Position numbers and translations under genes: made by a program. Below, in pieces: positions 1 through 9,285 of a stretch of 47,542 nt of DNA (its first letter is position 1; the number at the start of each line of letters is the position of its first letter). Below the pieces are notes generated by a model, which was given only the letters and a program-made list of their open reading frames with translations, searched no databases and was not told the origin of the DNA. The stretch comes from an uncultured Prevotella sp. (GTDB taxonomy: Bacteria > Bacteroidota > Bacteroidia > Bacteroidales > Bacteroidaceae): NCBI GenBank assembly GCA_946404405.1, contig CAMJDL010000021.1:1-47542 (forward strand). The letters run 5' to 3'.

Positions 1-2309
1 ATATGAGCCGTCGCAGTACCCTCAGGCGATGTCTCGAAGTCGGCAATAGCATTCAACTGTCCGCTCATGCGCTGCTCGGCGTGGTTGTCCCAGCTGAAGA
101 TGTTTTTCAGTTGGTTGGCGTGTGCCGTACCGCGCGTCTTCAGTTCCATGTTCTCGCCGTCGGCGTCCAGTTTGGTAATGCTGATGTCGTAGCGTAGCGA
201 GTCTTTGGGGGTCGACAGGCTGACGTGGCCGTTCTCGTAGCCGTCGCCGTTATAATAGAATTTGGGAATCTGGCACTCAATGTTGACTTCCGACATGCGG
301 TCGTTGACCATGCCTTGCAGGTTCAGGGGTTCGCTGAGGTGGAAGGGCACCTGTAAGAGTTGCTGCAGCCAGTCGCTCTTGGTGATACGTGCCGTTATCG
401 CAAAATTGTTCTGTGTGGCGGGATTTACCTTCGGCAGTCCCGGCAGGGTAGGCAGCTGGCTGGCCACGATGTTCGTCAGGCTCTGCGTCAGCGTCTGGTA
501 GTCGAAATTGCCAATGATTTCTATCTCGCCAAAATCGCTGTGCAGCGACATGAAGTGCGTCTCGTCGTTATAGCCTGACTCAATGTGCAACTCGTTCATT
601 TCGTAGTTGACGGTGGGCGAAAGCATGGAGAAGTCCATGAGGTCGAGCGTACCGACAGCATCGTTGATATTGTTGCCTTCGAAGTTGGCCGACAGTTCGC
701 CAAAGAAGCGTGCGTCGCCCCATTTGTCGCTAAGGTTCGTAGCCTTTGGCGAGAAATTGAGCAACGTTGCCGTGAGGTTCACGATATTACTCTTGCCTTG
801 GGGTTTGACCTGTCCTTCAATATTCAGTCCTAAGTTGGGGTCGTTGATAGTCAGACGCCCGGAGATGTCGTTGGGGCTGTAAGTGCCGTCGAGGTCGATG
901 TTCTGGTACTGGTAACCCTGATAGCCGAAACGGTTCACGACACCTTTGGCGGTGACGGAAGTCCCATGCTCGGCCAGTTGTCCGTTCATCTCGATATTGG
1001 CAGCAAAATCGCCGAATTGATCGTTGTCCAACAGGCGTTTCAAGTTCAGATTGCTGGTGGAAATATTGCCCGTAAAGCGTCTCTGTTCGTCGAGCGTGAA
1101 ACTGATGGCGGCATCACCTGCTGTGGTGTTCAATTGGTTGCGTGTGCGGATTTCCTTCACGCCGACACCGCTGACATTGCCGTTCATGTGGATATCGCCC
1201 AGACGTTCCAGTTCCTCGGGAACGTTGGCCTTTTCGCCTTTCAGGTTCTCGGAAATGAAGTTGATGGTATGTGCTGACAGGCTCAGGTCGTTGATGTCAG
1301 CCATCCAAACGGGGTCGTGTTGTGACAACTGTTGTATCCATCCACTGATGTTCATGCTGATATCGCCCGTATTCGAGCCGACCTTCAAGGAGGTCACCTT
1401 CAGTTCGTCGCCTTGACCGTTGAAAGCGGCCTGTAACGACAGCGTGCTGGTGAAGTTTTTGAGGGCAGGCACCAGACAATGCAGGTCGGACAGCGTGATT
1501 TCCGATGGCAGAATGCTACCCGTCACCTTGAGCGACGGTGTCACGAAATGGTCGTCGCGGAACCGGTAGCTGGCTTCGATGTCGCCTATCTTGACCTGTG
1601 TGCCAGGCATGCGCAGCTGGAAGTCTTGCAGCAGACTATAGTGCCGTCCGCCTTCGTATTTCAGAGTCAGTCGGTCCAATTGCAGTCCAGACTGTTCGCG
1701 GAAAGCCAGACGTTTGACGTTGACGTTCAGCGAGTCCTCGGTCAGCGCCTTGAGCAGGATGTGCGCACTGATATCTGTCAGTTTCAGGTGTTTGGGATTC
1801 AGTCGTTCCGGTGTCTGCGGGGCATCCAATACGTCGTAGCTCACGCTGGAATGGCGAATAATAAGCGAATTGATGCGCAGGTCGAGTGGAGTAGTGCTGG
1901 TGGTGTCTTTCGAAGCCAGCGAGTCGATGACAAACTGAAAGTTAGGCTTGCTCTGGGCGTCGGCCTGATACAGTTTGGCGTGTGTACCGAAGATTTGTGC
2001 CGATGAAATGGAGATTTTTCCGTTCACCAGTGGCAACAGGTCTACCGTTGCCGACAGACGACGGGCTTTCAGCATGTCCTTACCCTGTTGGTCGAGAATG
2101 GTTACATTGTCGAGAGTCAGGCGGTTGAAGAGGCCGATGTCCACACGTTCTATGCTGACGCTGGTCCCCAACATGTTGGCCATGAATCGTGAAGCATGAC
2201 GACCCAACGACTCCTGAACGGCAGGGATGCTGACAAGACCCATGAGCAAAAGATATAAGCCTAAAATGACCCATATCGTGATGTTGAATATGTGCTTCAG
2301 TATCTTCAA
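1..2309 (-). CDS. tamB: TamB-like translocation/assembly protein, 5' part (cut by window edge)
   Basis: AsmA/TamB-type inner-membrane-anchored periplasmic protein that, with an outer-membrane TamA/TamL partner, helps insert or supply material to the outer membrane. About 769 residues are visible; family members often exceed 1,400. One hydrophobic helix (about residues 8-26, ending in LYLLLMG) is followed by SIPAVQESLGRHA and long alternating beta-strand sequence with repeated 'VDIGLFNRLTLDNVTILDQ'-style segments, as is usual at TamB N-termini. No ATG lies between the upstream in-frame stop (2370-2372) and the helix, so I chose TTG at 2309, giving MKILKHIF. A TAATTTTG box lies 50 bases upstream. 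The partner-type gene tamL is in the same window at 12465. Family assignment is from architecture; the C-terminal DUF490 domain lies outside the window. Confidence 0.75.
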   Translation of the reverse strand, partial: MKILKHIFNITIWVILGLYLLLMGLVSIPAVQESLGRHASRFMANMLGTSVSIERVDIGLFNRLTLDNVTILDQQGKDMLKARRLSATVDLLPLVNGKISISSAQIFGTHAKLYQADAQSKPNFQFVIDSLASKDTTSTTPLDLRINSLIIRHSSVSYDVLDAPQTPERLNPKHLKLTDISAHILLKALTEDSLNVNVKRLAFREQSGLQLDRLTLKYEGGRHYSLLQDFQLRMPGTQVKIGDIEASYRFRDDHFVTPSLKVTGSILPSEITLSDLHCLVPALKNFTSTLSLQAAFNGQGDELKVTSLKVGSNTGDISMNISGWIQQLSQHDPVWMADINDLSLSAHTINFISENLKGEKANVPEELERLGDIHMNGNVSGVGVKEIRTRNQLNTTAGDAAISFTLDEQRRFTGNISTSNLNLKRLLDNDQFGDFAANIEMNGQLAEHGTSVTAKGVVNRFGYQGYQYQNIDLDGTYSPNDISGRLTINDPNLGLNIEGQVKPQGKSNIVNLTATLLNFSPKATNLSDKWGDARFFGELSANFEGNNINDAVGTLDLMDFSMLSPTVNYEMNELHIESGYNDETHFMSLHSDFGEIEIIGNFDYQTLTQSLTNIVASQLPTLPGLPKVNPATQNNFAITARITKSDWLQQLLQVPFHLSEPLNLQGMVNDRMSEVNIECQIPKFYYNGDGYENGHVSLSTPKDSLRYDISITKLDADGENMELKTRGTAHANQLKNIFSWDNHAEQRMSGQLNAIADFETSPEGTATAH

Positions 2310-2359
2310 AACTGATAAATCGAGATAGCAAAACTTTTTGTCCTGCCGGAAATTTGCTA

Positions 2360-2367
2360 CAAAATTA
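2360..2367 (-). promoter_or_regulatory. -7 promoter box for tamB
   Basis: TAATTTTG on the minus strand matches the Bacteroidota TAnnTTTG box. It sits back to back with the nqr promoter, so the 2310-2488 gap is a divergent promoter region. Confidence 0.55.
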
Positions 2368-2432
2368 CACTAAAAAGTTCGGATGAAGGAATTTTTCATG
2401 GCTTTTTTGCGTTCCTTATGCTTATTTTTTAT

Positions 2433-2440
2433 TAATTTTG
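2433..2440 (+). promoter_or_regulatory. -7 promoter box for the nqr operon
   Basis: TAATTTTG followed by CACC, about 48 bases before the nqrA start codon. The leader would be about 40 nt. No other such box is seen between the nqr genes. Confidence 0.65.
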
Positions 2441-2488
2441 CACCATTCATTGAGAGAAAGCTATTCAAAATTCATTTTAGTTATATTC

Positions 2489-3838
2489 ATGGCAAATGTA
2501 ATCAAGTTACACAAAGGCTTGGACATTCACCTTCAAGGACGAGCAGAGGAGAAGCTGATTCAGTTGAAGTCGAACGGCAAGTATGCACTTGTTCCAGACG
2601 ACTTTGAGGGAGTCACTCCGAAGGTGGTCGTCAAAGAGGGCGAGAAAGTCAAGGCCGGGGATGCGCTGTTTGTCAATAAACAGTATCCCGAAGTGAAGTT
2701 TGCCTCGCCAGTAAGCGGAACAGTCCGCGAGGTGGTGCGTGGCGAACGTAGAAAGGTGCTTTGCATTAAAGTAGATGCTGACGAGAAGCAGGAGTTCGTT
2801 GACTTCGGCAAGAAGGACGTCAGCAGTCTCAATGGCGAGCAGGTGATTAACGCATTATTGGAAGCGGGTATTTTCGGTTACATCAATCAGTTGCCTTATG
2901 CGGTGTCCACCAATCCGAGTGTCCAGCCTAAGGCAATTTTTGTGTCTGCCCTGCGCGACAAACCGCTGGCTGCCGACTTCGAGTACGAGGTCAAGGGTCA
3001 GGAGGCTGACTTCCAGACGGGTATCGCAGCCCTCTCGAAGATTGCGAAAACCTACGTCGGCGTTGGTGTCAATTCTCAATTGTCAACTGTCAATTGTGAA
3101 AACGTCGAGGTCAACGTCTTCGACGGCAAGTGCCCCGCAGGAAACGTAGGTGTTCAGGTGAACCACATCGACCCGGTGAACAAGGGTGAGGTGGTTTGGA
3201 CTATCGGCGATCCGACAGTTGTGCTGTTTATCGGCCGTCTGTTCAATACGGGTAAGGTGAATCTGACCCGCCGAGTAGCGCTCTGCGGAAGTGAGGTGAC
3301 CAGTCCTGCCTACGTCGATATGCTGGTGGGCGAGGAGCTCTCCACGCTGCTGAGTAACAGCTACGATGCCTCGAAGAGCGTTCGTATCATTAATGGTAAC
3401 GTGCTGACAGGCAAACCTACCACGAAGGAAGGATTCCTCGGCGCACACTCGTCGGAGATTACCGTGATTCCAGAGGGTAACGATGCCGACGAGATGCTGG
3501 GTTGGATTCTTCCCCGTTTCAAGCAGTTCTCGGTGAACCGCAGCTACTTCTCTTGGCTTTGTGGCAAGAAGCAGTATGCGCTGGATGCCCGTATCAAGGG
3601 TGGTGAGCGCCATATCATCATGAGCGGCGAGTACGACAAGGTGCTGCCCATGGATATCTATGGCGAATACCTCATCAAGGCCATCATCGCTGGCGATATC
3701 GACCGTCAGGAAGCGCTGGGTATCTACGAGGTAAGTCCTGAGGATTTTGCACTCGCAGAATTCGTGGATTCATCGAAATTGGAGTTACAGCGCATCGTGC
3801 GTGAAGGACTGAATGTTTTACGTAAAGAAAACGCATAA
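2489..3838 (+). CDS. nqrA: Na+-translocating NADH:quinone oxidoreductase subunit A
   Basis: Peripheral subunit of the Na+-NQR complex, which oxidises NADH, reduces quinone and pumps sodium. The product is 449 aa, the usual length. The start MANVIKLHKGLDIHLQG matches the family N-terminus; an ATG 17 codons upstream (2438) encodes an unrelated tail and falls at the promoter, so it was not used. The conserved stretch CPAGNVGVQVNHIDPVNKGE is near residues 215-234. First gene of six in the order A-F, with a 2-base gap to nqrB. Oddity: codons 195-203 (NSQLSTVNC) are written by a four-copy 7-bp repeat, in a loop that is presumably variable. Confidence 0.96.
   Translation: MANVIKLHKGLDIHLQGRAEEKLIQLKSNGKYALVPDDFEGVTPKVVVKEGEKVKAGDALFVNKQYPEVKFASPVSGTVREVVRGERRKVLCIKVDADEKQEFVDFGKKDVSSLNGEQVINALLEAGIFGYINQLPYAVSTNPSVQPKAIFVSALRDKPLAADFEYEVKGQEADFQTGIAALSKIAKTYVGVGVNSQLSTVNCENVEVNVFDGKCPAGNVGVQVNHIDPVNKGEVVWTIGDPTVVLFIGRLFNTGKVNLTRRVALCGSEVTSPAYVDMLVGEELSTLLSNSYDASKSVRIINGNVLTGKPTTKEGFLGAHSSEITVIPEGNDADEMLGWILPRFKQFSVNRSYFSWLCGKKQYALDARIKGGERHIIMSGEYDKVLPMDIYGEYLIKAIIAGDIDRQEALGIYEVSPEDFALAEFVDSSKLELQRIVREGLNVLRKENA
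3070..3097 (+). repeat. heptamer array 1 (gtcaatt family), inside nqrA
   Basis: Four tandem 7-mers: caattct, caattgt, caactgt, caattgt. They lie in frame within nqrA. Same family as the arrays at 12181 and 26569. Confidence 0.75.
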
Positions 3839-3840
3839 CT

Positions 3841-5001
3841 ATGTCAGCATTAAGAAATTATCTCAATAAGGTAAAGCCGAACTTCGAGGAGGGTGGCAAG
3901 TTGCATGCCTTCCGTTCGGTGTTCGACGGCTTTGAGACCTTCCTTTACGTGCCCAACGACACGGCAAAGGCTGGAGGCGTGAATATTCACGATTCCATCG
4001 ACTCGAAGCGCATTATGAGTATGGTGGTTATCGCCCTGATGCCCGCCATGCTGTTTGGCATGTATAATATCGGCTATCAGAACTATCTGGCTGCAGGAAC
4101 GTTGGCAACTGCTTCGTTCTTCGAGATTTTCCTGTATGGCTTCTTCGCAGTATTGCCAAAGATTCTCGTCAGCTACATTGTCGGTTTGGGTATCGAGTTT
4201 GCCTGGGCTCAGTGGAAGGGCGAGGAAATCCAGGAGGGTTACCTCGTATCTGGTATCATCATTCCGCTGATTATTCCTATCGGTTGTCCGCTGTGGATGC
4301 TGGCTTTGGCCTGCGCCTTTTCAGTAATCTTCTGCAAGGAGATATTCGGCGGTACAGGTATGAACATCTTCAATCCCGCCATTGCAGCCCGTATGTTCCT
4401 GTTCTTCGCCTATCCTTCAAAGATGACGGGTGATACCGTTTGGGTGGCACAGGACAGCATCTTCGGACTCGGTAATACGTTGCCCGACGGATTCACCGCT
4501 GCTACACCACTTGGACAGATAGGTCAGGGAATCGCTCCAGATGCTTCGATGATGGATATGGTACTGGGCTTTATCCCCGGTTCTATCGGTGAGACATCGC
4601 TTATCGCTATCGCCATTGGTGCTGTCATTCTGTTGTGGACTGGCATCGCTTCTTGGCGCACCATGCTCAGCGTATTCGTTGGTGGTGCAGCATTGGCACT
4701 GCTCTTCCAGAGCACAGGTTCTTCAATGGAGTGGTGGCAGCACTTCGTGATGGGTGGCTTCGCCTTTGGTGCTGTGTTTATGGCTACCGACCCTGTTACA
4801 TCGTGCCGCACTACTACCGGTCAGTACATCTACGGATTCCTGATTGGTGCTATGGCCATCATCATCCGTGTGATGAATGCCGGTTATCCTGAGGGTATGA
4901 TGCTTGCCATCTTCTTTGGTAATATGTTTGCGCCTACGATCGACCACTTTGTGGTGGCTCGTAACATTTCGAAACGTTTGAAGAGAGGAGGTACCAAATG
5001 A
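3841..5001 (+). CDS. nqrB: Na+-NQR subunit B
   Basis: Integral membrane subunit (386 aa) of Na+-NQR that carries covalently bound FMN and riboflavin and forms much of the sodium path. About ten hydrophobic segments are visible. The flavin attachment site is the DxxTxAT-type motif DGFTAAT at residues 216-222, with Thr222 as the expected FMN ester site. The motif GTGMNIFNPAIAARMF is family-typical. It overlaps nqrC by 4 bases (ATGA), consistent with translational coupling. Confidence 0.97.
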   Translation: MSALRNYLNKVKPNFEEGGKLHAFRSVFDGFETFLYVPNDTAKAGGVNIHDSIDSKRIMSMVVIALMPAMLFGMYNIGYQNYLAAGTLATASFFEIFLYGFFAVLPKILVSYIVGLGIEFAWAQWKGEEIQEGYLVSGIIIPLIIPIGCPLWMLALACAFSVIFCKEIFGGTGMNIFNPAIAARMFLFFAYPSKMTGDTVWVAQDSIFGLGNTLPDGFTAATPLGQIGQGIAPDASMMDMVLGFIPGSIGETSLIAIAIGAVILLWTGIASWRTMLSVFVGGAALALLFQSTGSSMEWWQHFVMGGFAFGAVFMATDPVTSCRTTTGQYIYGFLIGAMAIIIRVMNAGYPEGMMLAIFFGNMFAPTIDHFVVARNISKRLKRGGTK

Positions 5002-5615
5002 AACTGAATACAAACAGCAACGCGTACATTATAATATATAGTGCGATACTCGTGGTCATCGTGGCCTTCCTGCTGGCGTTTGTCTCTAAGAGTTTGGAAC
5101 AGCGTCAGAAGGATAACGTGGCCCTTGATGTGAAGAAGCAGATTCTCTATTCGCTGAACATTCGCGGCTTGGATGGCTCTGAGGCCGAGGCCAAGTACGG
5201 TGAGGTTGTGAAGGAAGAGAAGGACGTTAACGGCCAGAAGGTCTATTCTTGTAGCATTAATGGACAGGACATCGTCGTGGTCAGTCTGAAGGGTATGGGC
5301 CTTTGGGGCGGCATCAGCGGATATCTTGCTGTCGACAAGGATAATAAGGTCTTTGGCGCCTACTTCAACCACGAAAGTGAAACAGCAGGTCTTGGTGCTG
5401 AAATCAAGGACTCTCAGGCTTGGCAGGAGAAGTTCATCGGAAAGAAGATTTTCGATGAGAATGGCAACGTGATTCTCTCTGTTGTGAAGAAGGTCGACAA
5501 CCCTGAGTCACAGGTTGACTGCGTGACGGGTGCAACGCTGACTTCCAACGGTGTGGATGCTATGCTGAAGGACTGCTTGAAAAATGTGAACCAAACTAAA
5601 GCAGAGGAGGAGTAA
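4998..5615 (+). CDS. nqrC: Na+-NQR subunit C
   Basis: Single-span subunit (205 aa) that carries a covalent FMN on its periplasmic domain. An N-terminal membrane helix occupies about residues 9-30 (AYIIIYSAILVVIVAFLLAF). The flavinylation motif DCVTGAT lies at residues 174-180, with Thr180 as the expected FMN-bearing residue. The enzyme that attaches the FMN (ApbE) is not in the window. Start overlaps the nqrB stop; nqrD follows after 3 bases. Confidence 0.96.
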   Translation: MKLNTNSNAYIIIYSAILVVIVAFLLAFVSKSLEQRQKDNVALDVKKQILYSLNIRGLDGSEAEAKYGEVVKEEKDVNGQKVYSCSINGQDIVVVSLKGMGLWGGISGYLAVDKDNKVFGAYFNHESETAGLGAEIKDSQAWQEKFIGKKIFDENGNVILSVVKKVDNPESQVDCVTGATLTSNGVDAMLKDCLKNVNQTKAEEE

Positions 5616-5618
5616 ACT

Positions 5619-6242
5619 ATGGCACTATTCAGTAAACAAAACAAAGAGGTCTTTACGAATCCGTTGAACCTCGATCATCCTATACTTGGACAAGTATTAG
5701 GTATCTGCTCGGCCCTCGCCGTTACCTCGCAGCTGAAACCTGCCATTGTGATGGGATTGGCCGTAACTGTGATTACCGCTTTTGCGAATGTGATTATATC
5801 GATTATCCGCAACACCATTCCTAACCGCATCCGTATCGTGGTGCAGCTGGTGGTTGTGGCTGCTCTCGTAACCATCGTTTCTCAGATTCTGAAGGCTTTC
5901 GCCTACGACGTCAGCGTTCAGCTCTCTGTGTATGTCGGTCTGATCATCACCAACTGTATCCTGATGGGTCGCCTCGAGGCCTTCGCCATGCAGAACAAGC
6001 CCTGGCCCTCGTTCCTCGACGGTGTGGGTAACGGTCTTGGCTATGCCATGATCCTCGTCATCGTGGGTGCTGTTCGTGAGCTGCTCGGACGTGGTACGCT
6101 GCTGGGCTTCCAGATTATCCCTGATGCCTGCTACGACTTCGGCTATGTGAACAACGGTATGATGACGATGCCTGCTATGGCGCTGATTCTCGTCGGTTGT
6201 GTGATTTGGGTACATCGTGCATATTTTTATAAGGAGAAGTAA
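5619..6242 (+). CDS. nqrD: Na+-NQR subunit D
   Basis: Membrane subunit (207 aa) with about six transmembrane helices, homologous to RnfE. NqrD and NqrE form an inverted pair that holds an iron centre in the membrane through four cysteines. The two expected here are visible, Cys30 (LGICSALAV) and Cys113 (ITNCILMGR). The E-type sequence RLEAFAMQNKPWPSF is family-typical. Gaps of 3 bases on both sides. Confidence 0.96.
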   Translation: MALFSKQNKEVFTNPLNLDHPILGQVLGICSALAVTSQLKPAIVMGLAVTVITAFANVIISIIRNTIPNRIRIVVQLVVVAALVTIVSQILKAFAYDVSVQLSVYVGLIITNCILMGRLEAFAMQNKPWPSFLDGVGNGLGYAMILVIVGAVRELLGRGTLLGFQIIPDACYDFGYVNNGMMTMPAMALILVGCVIWVHRAYFYKEK

Positions 6243-6245
6243 GTT

Positions 6246-6872
6246 ATGGAACACGCAATATCATTACTGTTCAGGTCCATCTTTGTGGACAATATGATTT
6301 TCGCCTTCTTCCTCGGCATGTGTTCCTACCTTGCTGTGTCGAAGACGGTGAAGACCTCGCTGGGTCTCGGAATGGCTGTGACCTTCGTGCTCACGGTGAC
6401 CGTACCCGTCAACTATCTGTTGCAGACAAAGGTCTTAGGCCCCGACTGCCTCGTTGAGGGCGTCGACCTGAGCTACCTGTCGTTTATCCTCTTTATCGCT
6501 GTGATTGCCGGTATGGTGCAGCTCGTTGAGATGACGGTTGAGAAGTATTCTCCCTCGCTCTATGCTGCGCTGGGTATCTTCCTGCCGCTGATTGCCGTGA
6601 ACTGCGCCATCATGGGTGCCTCGCTGTTCATGCAGCAGCGTATCCTCATGGAGCCCACTAACTCGCAGGCCATCACCTCTATCTGGGATGCTATGGTCTA
6701 TGGCTTCGGCTCGGGTATCGGTTGGACGCTGGCTATCGTGGCCATGGGTGCCATCCGCGAGAAGATGCAGTACAGCGACGTTCCCAAGCCCCTGCAGGGC
6801 CTCGGCATTGTGTTTATCACCGTCGGTCTGATGGCTATGGCAATGATGTGTTTCTCTGGACTAAATATTTGA
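6246..6872 (+). CDS. nqrE: Na+-NQR subunit E
   Basis: Membrane subunit (208 aa), homologous to RnfA, with about six helices. Partner of NqrD in binding the intramembrane iron centre: Cys26 ([10 protein letters not shown]) and Cys120 ([10 protein letters not shown]) are at the positions expected for the family. Six bases separate it from nqrF. Confidence 0.96.
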   Translation: MEHAISLLFRSIFVDNMIFAFFLGMCSYLAVSKTVKTSLGLGMAVTFVLTVTVPVNYLLQTKVLGPDCLVEGVDLSYLSFILFIAVIAGMVQLVEMTVEKYSPSLYAALGIFLPLIAVNCAIMGASLFMQQRILMEPTNSQAITSIWDAMVYGFGSGIGWTLAIVAMGAIREKMQYSDVPKPLQGLGIVFITVGLMAMAMMCFSGLNI

Positions 6873-6878
6873 TAAGGT

Positions 6879-8147
6879 ATGGCACAGTTTATAGCATATA
6901 GTATTGGAGTTTTCCTCCTGGTAATCATCCTGTTGGTGATTATCCTGCTGGTAGCAAAGAAATATTTGAGTCCCAGCGGCAATGTGAATATCGAGATTAA
7001 CGGCGACCGTACCATCAATGTGCCCCAGGGCAACAACCTGATGGCTACACTCAACCAGAACGGCATCTTCCTGCCCTCTGCCTGCGGTGGTAAGGCCTCC
7101 TGCGGTCAGTGTAAGGTACAAGTGCTCGAGGGTGGGGGAGAAATCCTCGACTCCGAGAAGCCCCACTTCACCCGTAAGCAGATCAAGGACCACTGGCGTC
7201 TCGGCTGCCAGTGCAAGGTCAAGGGCGACCTGAAGATTCATGTCGACGAGTCTATCCTTGGTGTCAAGGAGTACGAGTGTACCGTTATCAGCAACAAGAA
7301 CGTGGCTACGTTCATCAAGGAGTTCAAGGTGCAGCTGCCTGCTGGCGAGCACATGGACTTCCTGCCTGGATCGTATGCCCAGATTAAGATTCCTAAGTTC
7401 GATTGCATCGACTACGATAAGGACTTCGACAAGTCGCTCATTGGCGACGAGTATCTGCCCAGCTGGGAGAAGTTCGGCTTGTTCCCATTGAAGTGTAAGA
7501 ACCCCGAGGACACCATCCGTGCCTACTCAATGGCCAACTATCCCGCCGAGGGCGACGTATTCATGCTCACCGTGCGTATCGCTACGCCGCCGTTCAAGGC
7601 CGACAAAAGTGGTTTCATGGATGTCAACCCGGGTATCGCTTCGTCTTACATCTTCTCGCTGAAACCCGGCGACAAGGTGATTATGAGCGGTCCGTTCGGC
7701 GACTTCCACCCGCACTTCGACTCGAAGAAGGAGATGATCTGGGTTGGTGGTGGTGCCGGTATGGCTCCTCTGCGCGCTCAGATCATGCACATGACGAAGA
7801 CGCTGCACACCACCGATCGCGAGATGCACTACTTCTATGGTGCCCGCGCCCTGAACGAGGTCTTTTACCTCGACGACTTCCTGGGCTTGGAGAAGGAGTA
7901 TCCCAACTTCCACTTCCACCTGGCCCTCGACCGTCCCGATCCCGCAGCTGATGCCGCTGGCGTGAAGTACACTCCGGGCTTCGTCCATCAGGTCATGCTG
8001 AACACCTATCTGAAGGACCACGAGGCCCCCGAGGATGTGGAGTACTATATGTGCGGCCCTGGCCCGATGTCGGCAGCCGTCGTCTCCATGCTCGACTCGC
8101 TCGGCGTCGATCCAGAAAGCATTATGTACGATAACTTCGGTGGCTAA
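6879..8147 (+). CDS. nqrF: Na+-NQR subunit F (NADH entry subunit)
   Basis: Electron-input subunit (422 aa) that takes hydride from NADH to FAD and then to a [2Fe-2S] cluster. Order seen: membrane helix (about residues 5-27), ferredoxin-like domain with Cys69, Cys75, Cys78 and Cys110 in the C-x5-C-x2-C pattern, FAD-binding RAYSMANYP near residue 215, NAD-binding GGGAGMAPLR near residue 290, and the C-terminal YDNFGG. Last gene of the operon; a strong hairpin terminator follows 23 bases after the stop. Confidence 0.97.
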   Translation: MAQFIAYSIGVFLLVIILLVIILLVAKKYLSPSGNVNIEINGDRTINVPQGNNLMATLNQNGIFLPSACGGKASCGQCKVQVLEGGGEILDSEKPHFTRKQIKDHWRLGCQCKVKGDLKIHVDESILGVKEYECTVISNKNVATFIKEFKVQLPAGEHMDFLPGSYAQIKIPKFDCIDYDKDFDKSLIGDEYLPSWEKFGLFPLKCKNPEDTIRAYSMANYPAEGDVFMLTVRIATPPFKADKSGFMDVNPGIASSYIFSLKPGDKVIMSGPFGDFHPHFDSKKEMIWVGGGAGMAPLRAQIMHMTKTLHTTDREMHYFYGARALNEVFYLDDFLGLEKEYPNFHFHLALDRPDPAADAAGVKYTPGFVHQVMLNTYLKDHEAPEDVEYYMCGPGPMSAAVVSMLDSLGVDPESIMYDNFGG

Positions 8148-8170
8148 TCCATTAAAGTTCGGATTATATC

Positions 8171-8212
8171 AAAATACTCCGGAAGTAATTTCAAATACTT
8201 TCGGAGTATTTT
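8171..8212. terminator. bidirectional terminator between nqrF and the convergent GNAT-like gene
   Basis: Arms 8171-8187 and 8196-8212 pair over 17 bp with one G-U and an 8-base loop. A T-rich tail (TTTTTG then TTTTTA) follows on the plus strand. The arm core TACTTTCGGAGTA is the same sequence as the tandem 21-bp repeat at 19027-19131. Confidence 0.85.
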
Positions 8213-8217
8213 TGTTT

Positions 8218-9168
8218 TTATTCCCTCCAAAGCCACGTAGCCAGTCGATTAACCCAACGGATGGAGATACGGAACCAGCGGTAGGTGCTGGCCTCCTTGC
8301 CTCCGAAGCGGAGAATGAAGTCGCGATAGGGATTCTTGCGGAAGGGCAGACCAACATCCATAAATCGGATGTGCTGATAGCCAGCATTGTGTGCTGCCTT
8401 GATAGTTGCCCACATAGTGACAGCATTAGGATGGAGTGGGGCATAGCTCTTACGGCGTGAGGCGGAATACCAGAGGTAGGCGTCGCCATCGCTGAAGACG
8501 GTGACGGTGGTACCAATGACATGGTCGTGGTATTTCGTAATCAGTATTTGGCACATACCTTGTTGCAGCATCTCGCGGAAGAAGGCGTCGTCAGGAATGT
8601 AACGCTTTGGTTTGAGCCAGTGGTGACTACGCAGCAGCTTAGAGAAGGCCTTGAATTCGTCAAGTGTCTCTACGGGTTTGGTCACCGCACCACGCTCTTG
8701 ACCGTTCAGGATGCGTTGCAACTGCTGTTCGGTGATGCGCTCCTCGGGTGTTCGAGAATGCAGCGAGTTGTGGATGTTCATCCAACGTACGGGGAAGAAA
8801 CGTTGTTGGCGCAGTTCACGATAACCGAACATTTTTTCGCGCAAATGACTCAACTCGATATATAGCGTGCGGTTCTGTAGCAGACGGGTTAGTGCCTGCA
8901 TCATCATACCAAACTGTTCGGCATTACATCCATTGTCGCCATAGATACGTACGTGGGTGTAAAGAAAAGGTGGAAACCACGACCTACGGATGCGCATGAT
9001 GGCCAACAGGTGGGCTTGCACGACACCGTCATCATCTGTGACAACAGCCATATAGGGTTTCATGCGAGGGGTATGCTCGCACAATGTCATCAGCTCACGA
9101 CTGTGGAAAAAGTTGCCTGACGTGAGCTCTGGCAGAAGGTCAGTATGTCGGTAAATCGTGACTTTCAT
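8218..9168 (-). CDS. GNAT/FemAB-like acyltransferase of unknown substrate
   Basis: 316-aa protein resembling GNAT-fold/FemAB-like transferases. It has an N-terminal half with VVTDDDGVVQAHLLAI and a C-terminal half with MCQILITKYHDHVIGTTVTV followed by DAYLWYSASRRKSYAPLHPN and a FRKNPYRDFILRFGG segment. This resembles the acyl-acceptor part of FemAB-like proteins used in exopolysaccharide or peptidoglycan work. Start ATG at 9168 (MKVTIYRHTD) was preferred over an upstream frame that reads through a 7-bp repeat. The TATCTTTG box is only 4 bases from this ATG, so the mRNA may be leaderless. Function not assigned. Confidence 0.75.
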   Translation of the reverse strand: MKVTIYRHTDLLPELTSGNFFHSRELMTLCEHTPRMKPYMAVVTDDDGVVQAHLLAIMRIRRSWFPPFLYTHVRIYGDNGCNAEQFGMMMQALTRLLQNRTLYIELSHLREKMFGYRELRQQRFFPVRWMNIHNSLHSRTPEERITEQQLQRILNGQERGAVTKPVETLDEFKAFSKLLRSHHWLKPKRYIPDDAFFREMLQQGMCQILITKYHDHVIGTTVTVFSDGDAYLWYSASRRKSYAPLHPNAVTMWATIKAAHNAGYQHIRFMDVGLPFRKNPYRDFILRFGGKEASTYRWFRISIRWVNRLATWLWRE

Positions 9169-9172
9169 GTGG

Positions 9173-9180
9173 CAAAGATA
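9173..9180 (-). promoter_or_regulatory. -7 promoter box for the GNAT-like gene
   Basis: TATCTTTG on the minus strand with only four bases before the ATG, implying no 5' leader. Confidence 0.6.
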
Positions 9181-9185
9181 CAAAT

Positions 9186-9213
9186 AAAAGTGAAAAGTGA
9201 AAAGTGAAAAGTG
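9186..9213 (-). repeat. heptamer array 2 (agtgaaa family)
   Basis: Four perfect 7-mers aaaagtg, directly upstream of the -7 box of the GNAT-like gene, thus covering the expected -33 zone on the minus strand. Confidence 0.8.
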
Positions 9214-9254
9214 AAAAATTTGCTGCCGCATGCAGATATTATTTAGTTTTTTCG

Positions 9255-9262
9255 TAATTTTG
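9255..9262 (+). promoter_or_regulatory. -7 promoter box for the nitroreductase operon
   Basis: TAATTTTG 23 bases before the start codon at 9286. Confidence 0.65.
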
Positions 9263-9285
9263 CAGTCATATCAATATAAACGATT

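Noticed and set aside
2383..2607. 74-codon ORF at the nqrA promoter
   Set aside because: Covers the nqr promoter and overlaps nqrA out of frame.
9186..9213. phase-variable simple repeat of the contingency-locus type
   Set aside because: This array is perfect, but the other arrays are degenerate and have only 3-6 units, so frequent slippage is unlikely; copy-number data would be needed.
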